A stretch of DNA of 64,000 nt from Sphingobium sp. B2D3C (GTDB taxonomy: Bacteria; Pseudomonadota; Alphaproteobacteria; Sphingomonadales; Sphingomonadaceae): contig NZ_JAOQOK010000001.1 of assembly GCF_025961835.1 (NCBI RefSeq), forward strand, positions 1,302,001-1,366,000. The letters run 5' to 3'. Under the pieces are notes generated by a model. It was given only the letters and a program-made list of their open reading frames with translations. It did no database searches and had not been told where the DNA came from. The position numbers were made by a program, and so were the translations under genes. Below are positions 54,014-64,000 of the stretch, piece after piece (within the stretch, counting starts at the first letter, position 1; every line of letters starts with the position of its first letter).

Positions 54014-54090
54014 TGGCGCGCCCGGAACGATTCGAACGTCCGACCCTCAGATTCGTAGTCTGATGCTCTATCCAGCTGAGCTACGGGCGC
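54014..54090 (-). tRNA. tRNA-Arg (anticodon ACG)
   Basis: Read leftward, the gene starts GCGCCCGTAGCTCAGCTGGA, has anticodon loop GACTACGAATC with ACG, a T-loop GTTCGAATC, and ends CGGGCGC-G with the CCA encoded. All four arms pair. The T at the wobble-binding position A34 would be edited to inosine to read CGN. No integrase or attachment repeat is seen beside it. Confidence 0.95.
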
Positions 54091-54189
54091 TTGCCAATCT
54101 CACGGTGCCGTTTGGCCGCCGTGGGAGAGGCGCAGATAGTCGGGGGCGCCGTCCGTGGCAACCCCCTTTTTTGCATTCTTTTTGTCCTT

Positions 54190-56856
<2,667 letters not shown>

Positions 56857-56938
56857 TCAGACACTCCACCTGCATTGGAATGCGCGCGCAAGCAGCCGTT
56901 ATGGTCTCGCCGCCGACGCGCGATTATTGCTCGCGAAC

Positions 56939-59272
56939 CTAACCTTCGATTTTCGAGAAGTCGGCAACTTTGTGCACCGCAGCGCGAATACGGGTCAACA
57001 GACTTAACCGTGATTGGCGCTTGACCGGATCGGCATCGTTCACCGTCACCGTCTCGAAGAACGCATCGATCGGCGCGCGAAGCGTGGCCAGCGCGGCCAT
57101 CGCGCTCTCGAAATCCTCCGCCTTGATCGCCGCCTGCGCGCGCGGCTCGGCCTCATCGAGCGCGCTCACCAGTGCCGCCTCGGCGGGCTCCTGCGCGTAG
57201 CCGGGCTCAGCCGCGAACTGCGCCTCATGCGCGCGCATGGCGTCGGCCATTTCCGGATCGGTCAGCGCTTCGCCGGGGTCTTCCTCGCCAAGCTGGCTCT
57301 GCGGCTTCCCCCCCTCGGGCTGCTCCTTCTTGAGGATATTAGCTGCACGCTTGTAGCCCGCGAGGAGGTTCTTGCCGTCCTCGGTGCTGACAAAGGATTG
57401 CAGCGCATGGACGCGGGCGAGCAAGCGAACGAGATCGTCCTCGCCACCGAGCGCGAACACGGCGTCGATGAGGTCGTGGCGGACGCCCGCCTCGCGCTGC
57501 TGAACCTTGAGGCGGTCGACTATGAAGCCAATTATCTCGCTGGCAAGCTCTTCAAGCTTTGCCTCACTAGCCATGCTGGCCGAGCGGCTTTCAACGCCGT
57601 CACCAAACCCTTGTCCATAAATGCGCTCAAAGATCGGGAATGAGTCTGTCGATGGCGACAGAATGGGTTGGTTCTTGATCACCTCCAGCAACGAGAAGCG
57701 TAGTTCGCCTCTGAAAGCAAGAGACCCTATAGCGAGGCTTGCCCGGCGAAGGGCGAACGGATCTTTAGAACCTGTCGGCCGCTCTTCAATCCCGAAGAAG
57801 CCAGCAAGCGTATCCAGCTTATCCGCGAGCGACACCGCCACCGTCACCGGCGCAGTCGGAACCTCATCCCCCTGCCCGACCGGCTTGTAATGATCGCGGA
57901 TCGCATCGGCCACCGCATCCGGCAGACCTTCGGCGCGGGCGTAATAGCCGCCCATCAGGCCCTGCAGTTCGGGGAACTCGCCGACCATTTCGGTGACGAG
58001 ATCGGCCTTGCACAGGCGGGCGGCCTGTTCGGCGAGGTCGGCCAGTTGCGCTTGGCTGTGCTCCTGCGAAGGCAGGAGCCCAGGGCCAGCTTGGGCGACA
58101 TCGCTCTGGGTTCCTGCCTTCGCAGGAACACGGGGTTGGTTATCGCCGCCGACAATGCCTTCTTCCACCAGCCAGCGGGCGAGCTTCGCCACGCGGTCCA
58201 CCTTGTCCGCGACGGTGCCCAGCTTCTCATGGAAGGTGATGCGCGAGAGCTTGCGCGCATGGTCTTCCAGCTTCGTCTTCTTGTCCTGCTCCCAGAAGAA
58301 GCGGGCATCGGAAAGACGTGCGGCGAGCACCTTACCATTGCCCTCGACAATTGCGGTGCCACCATCGCTGGCCTCGATGTTCGCCGTGCAGATGAAGGCA
58401 TTGGCCAGCTTGCCAGCACTATCCCGCAGCACGAAATATTTCTGGTTGATGCGCAGCGTAAGCTGGATGACCTCGGGCGGCACCTCCAGAAACGCGGCAT
58501 CGAAGCGGCCGAGCAGCGGCACCGGCCATTCTGTCAGCCCGGCATTCTCGGCGACGAGGCCGGCATCGGGGATCAGTTCCAGACCGGCCTGCGTCGCCAG
58601 TTCGTTGGCGCGCCGATCGATGATCGCCTTGCGCTTCTCCTGATCGACGATGACATAGGCCGCGCGCAGTTGATCGGCATAGGTCGCGGCGCTCTCGATG
58701 CTGATCTCGCCGCTCGAATGGAAGCGGTGACCGCGCGTCGTCCGCCCGGTTGCGATCCCCTCGATGGCGAAGGGCACCACATCATTGCCGAGCAGCGCGA
58801 TGATGCCCTGCAGCGGACGCACCCAGCGCAGGCTCTCGGTGGAGAGGCTGGCATCGCCCCAGCGCATCGACTTGGGCCAGGGGAAGGCGCGCACCACCTG
58901 CGGGATCGCCTCGGCCAGCACATCGGCCGTCGCGCGGCCAGGCTTCTCGACCGTCGCGAACCACACACCATCGCGATCCTCAAGCTGGTCCTGCGTCAGG
59001 CCGGTCTTGCGCAGAAAGCCCTCCAGCGCCTGCGGCGGGGCCGAGGTGCGCGGGCCTTTGAATTCCTCGCTGACGGCTTGCGTCGAAAGCGGCAGCGCGC
59101 GCGCGATCAGGGCGAGGCGGCGGGGCGTCACATGGACGGTCAGCCCCTCGGGCTTGAGGCCGGCCTGCGCCAGCGCTTCGCTGAATAGCCGGGCGAAATC
59201 CTCGCTGGCCTTGGCCTGCATGCGCGCCGGGATTTCCTCGCACCGCAGCTCGAGAAGGAAGTCAGCGCTCAT
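56939..59272 (-). CDS. glyS: Glycyl-tRNA synthetase, beta subunit, with in-frame insertions
   Basis: 777 residues from the ATG at 59272 (MSADFLLELRCEEIPARM, the family start); an earlier in-frame ATG at 59320 lies within a repeat and is unlikely. Family segments include FKGPRTSAPP, FPWPKSMRWG, LNRIIDQ-like DRLAKLARWL and DPFALRRASLAIG. It is about 80-90 residues longer than most alphaproteobacterial homologues. One extra stretch (about residues 380-405) is encoded by a palindromic repeat, and another (about 530-570) by an AT-richer patch. It works with GlyQ as alpha2beta2, charging tRNA-Gly. Confidence 0.94.
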   Translation of the reverse strand: MSADFLLELRCEEIPARMQAKASEDFARLFSEALAQAGLKPEGLTVHVTPRRLALIARALPLSTQAVSEEFKGPRTSAPPQALEGFLRKTGLTQDQLEDRDGVWFATVEKPGRATADVLAEAIPQVVRAFPWPKSMRWGDASLSTESLRWVRPLQGIIALLGNDVVPFAIEGIATGRTTRGHRFHSSGEISIESAATYADQLRAAYVIVDQEKRKAIIDRRANELATQAGLELIPDAGLVAENAGLTEWPVPLLGRFDAAFLEVPPEVIQLTLRINQKYFVLRDSAGKLANAFICTANIEASDGGTAIVEGNGKVLAARLSDARFFWEQDKKTKLEDHARKLSRITFHEKLGTVADKVDRVAKLARWLVEEGIVGGDNQPRVPAKAGTQSDVAQAGPGLLPSQEHSQAQLADLAEQAARLCKADLVTEMVGEFPELQGLMGGYYARAEGLPDAVADAIRDHYKPVGQGDEVPTAPVTVAVSLADKLDTLAGFFGIEERPTGSKDPFALRRASLAIGSLAFRGELRFSLLEVIKNQPILSPSTDSFPIFERIYGQGFGDGVESRSASMASEAKLEELASEIIGFIVDRLKVQQREAGVRHDLIDAVFALGGEDDLVRLLARVHALQSFVSTEDGKNLLAGYKRAANILKKEQPEGGKPQSQLGEEDPGEALTDPEMADAMRAHEAQFAAEPGYAQEPAEAALVSALDEAEPRAQAAIKAEDFESAMAALATLRAPIDAFFETVTVNDADPVKRQSRLSLLTRIRAAVHKVADFSKIEG
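58061..58128. repeat. Palindromic repeat inserted in frame within glyS
   Basis: Arms of 25 bases (58061-58085, starting CTCCTGCGAAGGCAGGAG, and 58104-58128, ending CCTTCGCAGGAA) are inverse copies with about three mismatches around an 18-base loop. Each arm also contains its own TCCTGC/GCAGGA hairpin. This is the sphingomonad TCCTGCGAAGGCAGGA-type intergenic repeat, here translated as part of GlyS (PRVPAKAGTQ on one arm). Confidence 0.85.
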
Positions 59273-59281
59273 TGATGCTCT

Positions 59282-59356
59282 CCGTTCGGTTCGAGCGAAG
59301 TCGAGAACCTCTGAGCCCATGCTGAACGTGTCTCGACTTCGCTCGACACGAACGGG
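59282..59356. repeat. Inverted repeat between glyQ and glyS
   Basis: CCGTTCGGTTCGAGCGAAGT and its continuation (59282-59306) return inverted at 59331-59356 (TCTCGACTTCGCTCGACACG onward) with about three mismatches. It fills most of the 103-bp gap between glyQ and glyS. It resembles other sphingomonad intergenic repeats. Confidence 0.7.
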
Positions 59357-59375
59357 AATGAAGTGCTGATCGTCA

Positions 59376-60269
59376 TCATTCCGCCCACCCGTTATGCGTC
59401 ATCCAGGCCTCGCAGCTCCCCTTCGCGAGATCGCGCACGCGGCCCATGTAGCTGGCGCGCTCCTGCACGCTGATCACGCCGCGCGCCTGCAGCAAATTGA
59501 AGACATGGCTCGCCTCGATGGCCTGCTCATAGGCCGCGAGGGGAACGCCGGCCGCGATGCTCGCCTTGCACTCTTCCTCGCAATCCTTGAACCAGCGGAA
59601 CAGCTTGTCCGTGTCCGCCACCTCGAAGTTCCACTTGGAGAGCTGGCGCTCATTTTCGAGGAACACATCGCCATAAGTGACGGCGGGCCGATCCCCTACT
59701 GCCTCATTGAAGACTAGATCGTACACGCTGTCGACGCCCTGGATATACATGGCGAGGCGCTCCAGCCCGTAGGTGAGCTCGCCCGCCACCGGCTTGCAGT
59801 CGAACCCGCCCATCTGCTGGAAATAGGTGAACTGCGTCACCTCCATGCCATCGCACCAGACTTCCCAGCCCAGCCCCCAGGCGCCGAGCGTCGGGCTCTC
59901 CCAATCGTCCTCGACGAAGCGGATGTCGTGCAGCAGCGGATCGATGCCGATGGCATTGAGCGAGCCGAGATAGAGATCCTGCAGATCCGGCGGGCTCGGC
60001 TTCATGATCACCTGATATTGGTAATAATGCTGCAGCCGGTTGGGGTTCTCGCCATAGCGCCCGTCCGTCGGCCGGCGCGAGGGCTGCACATAGGCGCAGT
60101 TCCACGGGTTCGGCCCCAGGCTGCGCAGCGTGGTCGCGGGGTGGAAGGTGCCCGCCCCGACCCGCATGTCGAAGGGCTGGAGGATCACGCACCCCTGCGC
60201 TGCCCAATAGTCATGCAGCGTCAGGATGAGTTGCTGAAAGCTCAGCGGTTTGGAGGCCTTATCCTGCAT
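59376..60269 (-). CDS. glyQ: Glycyl-tRNA synthetase, alpha subunit
   Basis: 297 residues, the normal length: [47 protein letters not shown] at the start, then [19 protein letters not shown] and [12 protein letters not shown]. It activates glycine with ATP in the alpha2beta2 synthetase. glyS follows downstream on the same strand after a repeat-filled gap. Confidence 0.97.
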   Translation of the reverse strand: MQDKASKPLSFQQLILTLHDYWAAQGCVILQPFDMRVGAGTFHPATTLRSLGPNPWNCAYVQPSRRPTDGRYGENPNRLQHYYQYQVIMKPSPPDLQDLYLGSLNAIGIDPLLHDIRFVEDDWESPTLGAWGLGWEVWCDGMEVTQFTYFQQMGGFDCKPVAGELTYGLERLAMYIQGVDSVYDLVFNEAVGDRPAVTYGDVFLENERQLSKWNFEVADTDKLFRWFKDCEEECKASIAAGVPLAAYEQAIEASHVFNLLQARGVISVQERASYMGRVRDLAKGSCEAWMTHNGWAE

Positions 60270-60440
60270 GGTTCAACCGTTTCACGTCTAAGCTTGAGCG
60301 GCTGTGCGCCGCCTGTCGGAACGCGCGCGCTTTGGCCCATGGGGCTAACGCGGTCAAGCCGCGCGGTGGCGCCGGGCCGGGCGGGGTTGCGTCCGCGCGC
60401 CAACTTGCCCAATGCAGGCGGTGATTTGAGGAGCGCGTGC

Positions 60441-61376
60441 ATGAACTGGAAAACATTGATCCTCGGTTGGGCGCTGCTGCTGCCCCCGGCCCTCACCGGC
60501 CCCGCGCTCGCCCAGCAACCCAAGGCGCCGGCCACACCGGCAGCCGCTGCGGAGGCGCCCACCATTCACGCGCGCCCCGCCCTGTGGGTGGTGCGGGACA
60601 GGGACACGACGATCTACCTCTTCGGCACCATTCATCTGCTCAAGCCGGGCATCAGCTGGTTCGAGGGGCCGGTGCGCAAAGCGTTCGACAAGGCGGATAC
60701 CGTCGTGCTGGAGGTCATCGATCAGGATCAGGGCGCCACGCGGGAGGCAATCATGCAGCGGGCGGTGGCCCCGGGCCTGCCGCTCTCCAACAAGCTCGAT
60801 GAGGCGACCCGCACCGCTTATTTCGCCGCGCTGGAGAAATATGGCGTCTCGACCCTGCTGTTCGACCATGTGAAGCCTTGGTTCGCGGCCACGACCCTGA
60901 CCGTGCTGCCGCTGGATGCCCTCGGCTATTCGCCCGAAAGCGGCGTCGACAAGGCGGTTAAGGCTGCGGCGGCCAGCGCGGGCAAGTCGCTGGTCGGGCT
61001 GGAGACCTCCAGCGAGCAGATCGGCTTTTTCGACCAGATGCCCGAGGGCGTGCAACTGACCCTGCTCAAGGAGACGCTGGCGGAGCTGCCGACGCTCGCC
61101 GAAACCATCGACGGCATGGTCGCCGCGTGGAGCGCTGGCGACGAAGAGCGGCTCGCGGCGCTGATGAACGAGACGACCGAGAGCAGCGAAGAGATCGAGC
61201 GCATCCTGCTGACCGACCGCAATGCCCGCTGGGCCGAATGGATCGCCGCGCGGATGAAGCAGCCCGGCACGGTCTTCATGGCGGTGGGCGCGGGTCATCT
61301 GTCGGGAGACAAGAGCGTGCAGGCGATGCTCGAAAAGCACGGGCTGTCCGCCAAGCGGGTGAAATGGCCCCGGTGA
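60441..61376 (+). CDS. TraB/GumN family protein (first of two)
   Basis: 311 residues with a signal peptide (TLILGWALLLPPALTGPALAQQ) and a Pro/Ala-rich linker. LWVVRDRDTTIYLFGTIHLLKPG and the C-terminal VFMAVGAGHLSGDKSVQAML carry the GTIH and GAGHL motifs of the TraB family, thought to form a metal-dependent hydrolase-like site. Cell-envelope location is expected; the true function is unknown. A second copy follows 27 bp later. Confidence 0.87.
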   Translation: MNWKTLILGWALLLPPALTGPALAQQPKAPATPAAAAEAPTIHARPALWVVRDRDTTIYLFGTIHLLKPGISWFEGPVRKAFDKADTVVLEVIDQDQGATREAIMQRAVAPGLPLSNKLDEATRTAYFAALEKYGVSTLLFDHVKPWFAATTLTVLPLDALGYSPESGVDKAVKAAAASAGKSLVGLETSSEQIGFFDQMPEGVQLTLLKETLAELPTLAETIDGMVAAWSAGDEERLAALMNETTESSEEIERILLTDRNARWAEWIAARMKQPGTVFMAVGAGHLSGDKSVQAMLEKHGLSAKRVKWPR

Positions 61377-61403
61377 TGGACGGGGTAGAATAAGGGCTCA
61401 TCG

Positions 61404-62348
61404 ATGAGCGGGCCGCACCCAGCCTTGAACAAGCGCCGCCTTGCGCCGCTGCTGCTGATCGCCTTGGCCTCGCTGGCGGCCCTCCTGTGGCTGGGCTGGC
61501 GGATCGGCGCGCCGACGCAGCCCGATCCCGCCACCGTCACGGCGCGCCCGGCGCTGTGGCAGGCCAGCAAAGGTGAGGCGCGGCTCTGGCTGTTCGGCAC
61601 CATCCATGCCGTGCCGCGCGGCGAGGCCTGGCTTTCTCCGGCCATCGCCAAGGCGGCGGACGAAAGCGACCGCTTGTATCTTGAGGTCACCGGCCTTGAA
61701 GGCGAGCGCGAGAGCCGGGCGGTGTTCGAGCGGCTGGGGCGGCGCGCCGGCCTGCCGCCCATCGCCGCGCGCCTCTCGCCTGAGGATGCCGAGCGCTATC
61801 GGGCGCTGCAGGCGAACCACGGCGCCGCGCTCGATCAGCTGGACGGCTATGAGAGCTGGGCCGCCGCCCTGCTCCTCAACGCTGCGGCTGCCTCCGGACT
61901 CTCGCTCACCGCCGCAGAGGCGGGCGAAGCGGTGCTGGAGCAACGCTTCAACAAGGCCTCGCGGCCGGTTCTCGGGCTGGAGACCATCGACCAGCAGTTG
62001 GGCCTGTTCGACAGGATGCCGGAGAGCGAGCAACGGCTACTGCTCAGCCAGTCCCTCACGGATGCGGCGCAGGCCCCTGCCCTCTACCGCAGCCTGTTCA
62101 CCGCCTGGGCGAGCGGCGACGTGGCCCGGCTGGAGCGCGAGTTCATCGCCCCGTTCGCGCGCGCGCCGGCTCTGCGCGCAAGACTGATCGACGGGCGCAA
62201 TGAGCGCTGGGCGCGGCATCTCGATGCGGCCATGACGGCCCAACCCGGCACCGCTTTCGTCGCGGTCGGCGCCGGGCATCTGGTTGGCGATGCCAGCCTG
62301 CAGTCCCGCCTTGCCGCGCGCGGATGGCGCATCGATCGGGTGCAATGA
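61404..62348 (+). CDS. TraB/GumN family protein (second of two)
   Basis: 314 residues. A membrane segment (RLAPLLLIALASLAALLWLGWRIG) anchors it, followed by ARLWLFGTIHAVPRG and FVAVGAGHLVGDASLQSRLAARG. It shares order and motifs with its neighbour, so the pair arose by duplication but has diverged widely. Function unknown. Confidence 0.85.
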   Translation: MSGPHPALNKRRLAPLLLIALASLAALLWLGWRIGAPTQPDPATVTARPALWQASKGEARLWLFGTIHAVPRGEAWLSPAIAKAADESDRLYLEVTGLEGERESRAVFERLGRRAGLPPIAARLSPEDAERYRALQANHGAALDQLDGYESWAAALLLNAAAASGLSLTAAEAGEAVLEQRFNKASRPVLGLETIDQQLGLFDRMPESEQRLLLSQSLTDAAQAPALYRSLFTAWASGDVARLEREFIAPFARAPALRARLIDGRNERWARHLDAAMTAQPGTAFVAVGAGHLVGDASLQSRLAARGWRIDRVQ

Positions 62349-62470
62349 ACGCGCGCTCGGTCGCTTCGCTTGCTTTCCCCGCAATTTGCCGCTAATCGCC
62401 CCGGCTTCCGTCATGGTCATCCCTGGAGGCGTGGCGGAGATTCTAGCACTAAGCTTCTGGAGACACGCAC

Positions 62471-63094
62471 ATGAGCGATACGCTTACGCTGTCGGCCGAG
62501 GCACGCGATCGGGCAGGCAAGGGAGCCTCCCGCGCTCTCCGCCGTGAGGGCCGCGTTCCCGCCGTCATTTATGGCAATAATGAAGAGCCGCAGTCGATTC
62601 ACGTTGAGGAAAAGATCCTCAACAAGCTGCTCGGCACGGGCCATTTCTTCAATTCGGTCGTCATGGTCGAAGTGGGCGGCAAGAAGGTCCGCACGCTCCC
62701 CAAGGACGTGGCGTTCCATCCGGTGACGGATCGTCCGCTCCATGCCGACTTCCTGCGTGTTTCCGAACACGCCCAGGTGCATGTGAATGTGCCCGTGGTG
62801 TTCGAGAACGAAGAGGCCGCTCCCGGTCTCAAGCGCGGTGGCGTGCTCAACGTCGTCCGTCACGAGCTGGAAATGATCGTGGATGCCGCCGAGATTCCGG
62901 ACAGCATCACGGTTGACCTCACCGGCTTCGACGTCGGCGATTCGATCCACATCAGCGCGGTGAAGCTGCCCAAGGGCGCCGAGCCGGCGATCACCGATCG
63001 CGATTTCACCATTGCCACCATCGTTGCTCCGTCCGCGCTCAAGTCGAGCGAAGGCGACACGACGAAGGACGGCGAAGAGGCCGGCGAGGCGTAA
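62471..63094 (+). CDS. rplY: Ribosomal protein bL25 (Ctc form)
   Basis: 207 residues: the L25 domain ([29 protein letters not shown]) binds 5S rRNA, and the longer TL5/CTC C-terminal domain ([22 protein letters not shown], then [24 protein letters not shown]) is present, ending in an acidic tail. GGAGA precedes the ATG. pth follows by 27 bp, a common pairing. Confidence 0.96.
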   Translation: MSDTLTLSAEARDRAGKGASRALRREGRVPAVIYGNNEEPQSIHVEEKILNKLLGTGHFFNSVVMVEVGGKKVRTLPKDVAFHPVTDRPLHADFLRVSEHAQVHVNVPVVFENEEAAPGLKRGGVLNVVRHELEMIVDAAEIPDSITVDLTGFDVGDSIHISAVKLPKGAEPAITDRDFTIATIVAPSALKSSEGDTTKDGEEAGEA

Positions 63095-63121
63095 GCCTCT
63101 CCGCGCGGGGGGAGCGCATCT

Positions 63122-63691
63122 GTGCAACTCTGGGTTGGCCTCGGCAATCCCGGATCGCAATATGCGCTCCACCGCCACAATGTCGGCTTCATGGCGCTGG
63201 ACGTCATCGCCGCAGACTACGGCTTTTCGCCGTGGAAGAAGCAGTTTCAGGGCCTCGTTTCCGAAGGCCGCATCGGCCCGCACAAGGTGCTGCTGTTCAA
63301 ACCCCAGACATTCATGAACCAGAGCGGGCGCGCCATTCGTGCCGCCTGTGATTTCTACAAGCTCGGTGTCGAGGACGTCACCGTCTTCCACGACGAGCTC
63401 GATCTTGCGCCGATGAAGATGAAGGTGAAGCGCGGCGGCGGCACTGCCGGCCATAACGGCCTGCGCTCCACTGACGCGCATCTGGGCAAGGAGTTTCGCC
63501 GCGTGCGCATCGGCATCGGCCATCCCGGCGACAAGGACCGCGTGACCGGCCATGTGCTCGGCAATTATGCCAAGATCGAGATCGATCCGCTGGCCGACCT
63601 GCTCGGCGCCATGTCGCGCGAGGCGGAATGGCTGGCTGCGGGCGACGATCTGCGCTTCATGAACGAGGTCGCGCGCCGCCTGCAGGACTGA
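63122..63691 (+). CDS. pth: Peptidyl-tRNA hydrolase
   Basis: 189 residues with a GTG start (GGGGGAG upstream). LWVGLGNPGSQYALHRHNVGFMALD holds Asn and the catalytic His, KPQTFMNQSGRAI and FHDELDLAPMKMKVKRGGGTAGHNGLRS the remaining conserved blocks. It frees peptides from stalled peptidyl-tRNAs. It follows rplY in a likely operon. Confidence 0.97.
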   Translation: MQLWVGLGNPGSQYALHRHNVGFMALDVIAADYGFSPWKKQFQGLVSEGRIGPHKVLLFKPQTFMNQSGRAIRAACDFYKLGVEDVTVFHDELDLAPMKMKVKRGGGTAGHNGLRSTDAHLGKEFRRVRIGIGHPGDKDRVTGHVLGNYAKIEIDPLADLLGAMSREAEWLAAGDDLRFMNEVARRLQD

Positions 63692-63709
63692 CAGCGGGCG
63701 CGGGCGCCG

Positions 63710-64000
63710 TTACCGGCTGCCGCCATTCTGCGCCTGCGCGGCGCGATAGGCCGCGAGACGGGCACGCCAAGGCGCCAGCGTCTGTTGCGGCACGTCCGGC
63801 CGGGCCATGGCCGGTTTTCCCGCCCGCAGCCGCGCCCGATCGGCCTCGGGCGGCTCGACCCGTCGCACCCGCACCTGCACCGTGCCCTGCTGCCTGATCC
63901 CGAGCAGTTCCGCTGCCCCTTGCGACAGGTCGATGATCCGGTTGCGGGCGAACGGCCCGCGATCGTTGACGCGCACCAGGATCGTCCGGCCCGTGTCCAG
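63710..64000 (-). CDS. rlpA: RlpA-like septal ring lytic transglycosylase, C-terminal part
   Basis: The gene reads leftward from beyond the right edge; about 96 residues and the TAA stop are visible. TILVRVNDRGPFARNRIIDLSQGAAELLGI is the double-psi beta-barrel catalytic block of RlpA with its Asp-Arg-Gly-Pro motif. The last 40 residues are Arg/Ala-rich without a SPOR domain. It cuts naked glycan strands of peptidoglycan. Confidence 0.88.
   Translation of the reverse strand: MDTGRTILVRVNDRGPFARNRIIDLSQGAAELLGIRQQGTVQVRVRRVEPPEADRARLRAGKPAMARPDVPQQTLAPWRARLAAYRAAQAQNGGSR

Noticed and set aside
54014..54090. tRNA-Arg as a possible integration site for a genomic island
   Set aside because: No integrase, no direct repeat of the tRNA 3' end and no composition change are seen on either side; the neighbours are housekeeping genes.

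Overview
The window looks like chromosome of a GC-rich sphingomonad (Sphingobium, Novosphingobium or Sphingomonas type alphaproteobacterium). The grounds are the whole protocatechuate 4,5-cleavage (lig) pathway, fer and ligM homologues close to those of Sphingobium SYK-6, several large TonB-dependent receptors, and sphingomonad-style inverted repeats between genes. I see no transposase, integrase, phage gene or CRISPR array.

Layout. 0-12.4 kb, mostly minus strand: an aldehyde dehydrogenase, a GMC flavoenzyme with its Tat-exported small subunit, and a probable operon of TonB receptor, PchF/vanillyl-alcohol-oxidase-type flavoprotein, cytochrome c, small Tat protein and two glutathione transferases, one resembling the beta-etherase LigF. 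12.8-14.1 kb: a divergent HxlR regulator/SDR pair. 14.2-24.3 kb: the lig region, with ligK-ligU-ligI-lsdA leftward and ligR, a DUF1932 dehydrogenase, ligJ, ligA, ligB and ligC rightward. 24.4-29.4 kb: a small orphan gene, an aldo/keto reductase-SnoaL-thioesterase operon, an MFS transporter and a MetE-like methyltransferase. 29.7-38.8 kb: a second TonB receptor, then VOC protein, SDR, Zn alcohol dehydrogenase, benzoylformate-decarboxylase-like enzyme, beta-keto acid cleavage enzyme, IclR regulator and cupin. 38.8-45.1 kb: an NTF2-like protein, a LigD-type SDR, a tannase/feruloyl-esterase-like secreted hydrolase with a DUF3237 protein, a two-subunit Rieske oxygenase and a MarR regulator. 45.3-51.4 kb: a LigM-type O-demethylase, an alpha/beta hydrolase, ferA, ferB and ferC with a perfect palindrome in the ferB/ferC promoter. 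51.4-54 kb: a persulfide/sulfide module (metallo-hydrolase, two-cysteine ArsR regulator, rhodanese, TauE). From 54 kb on: housekeeping genes (tRNA-Arg, ppdK, glyS, glyQ, two TraB/GumN proteins, rplY, pth, partial rlpA).

How they fit. A continuous route can be read: esters -> ferulate (tannase-like enzyme) -> feruloyl-CoA -> vanillin (FerA, FerB) -> vanillate -> protocatechuate (LigM) -> ring opening (LigAB) -> LigC -> LigI -> LigU/LigJ -> LigK -> pyruvate and oxaloacetate. Around it sit genes of the kinds used on lignin dimers and side chains. I infer, but cannot prove, that GMC enzyme, aldehyde dehydrogenase, beta-keto acid cleavage enzyme and thioesterase shorten aryl-C3 side chains, and that the LigF-like and LigD-type proteins act on aryl ethers.

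The least-explained items are a LigR-type regulator with two LysR helix-turn-helix segments, the TonB/flavoprotein/cytochrome/GST operon, the 32-39 kb gene set, repeat hairpins inside the ligB-ligC and ferB-ferA gaps, and a palindromic repeat inserted in frame in glyS.
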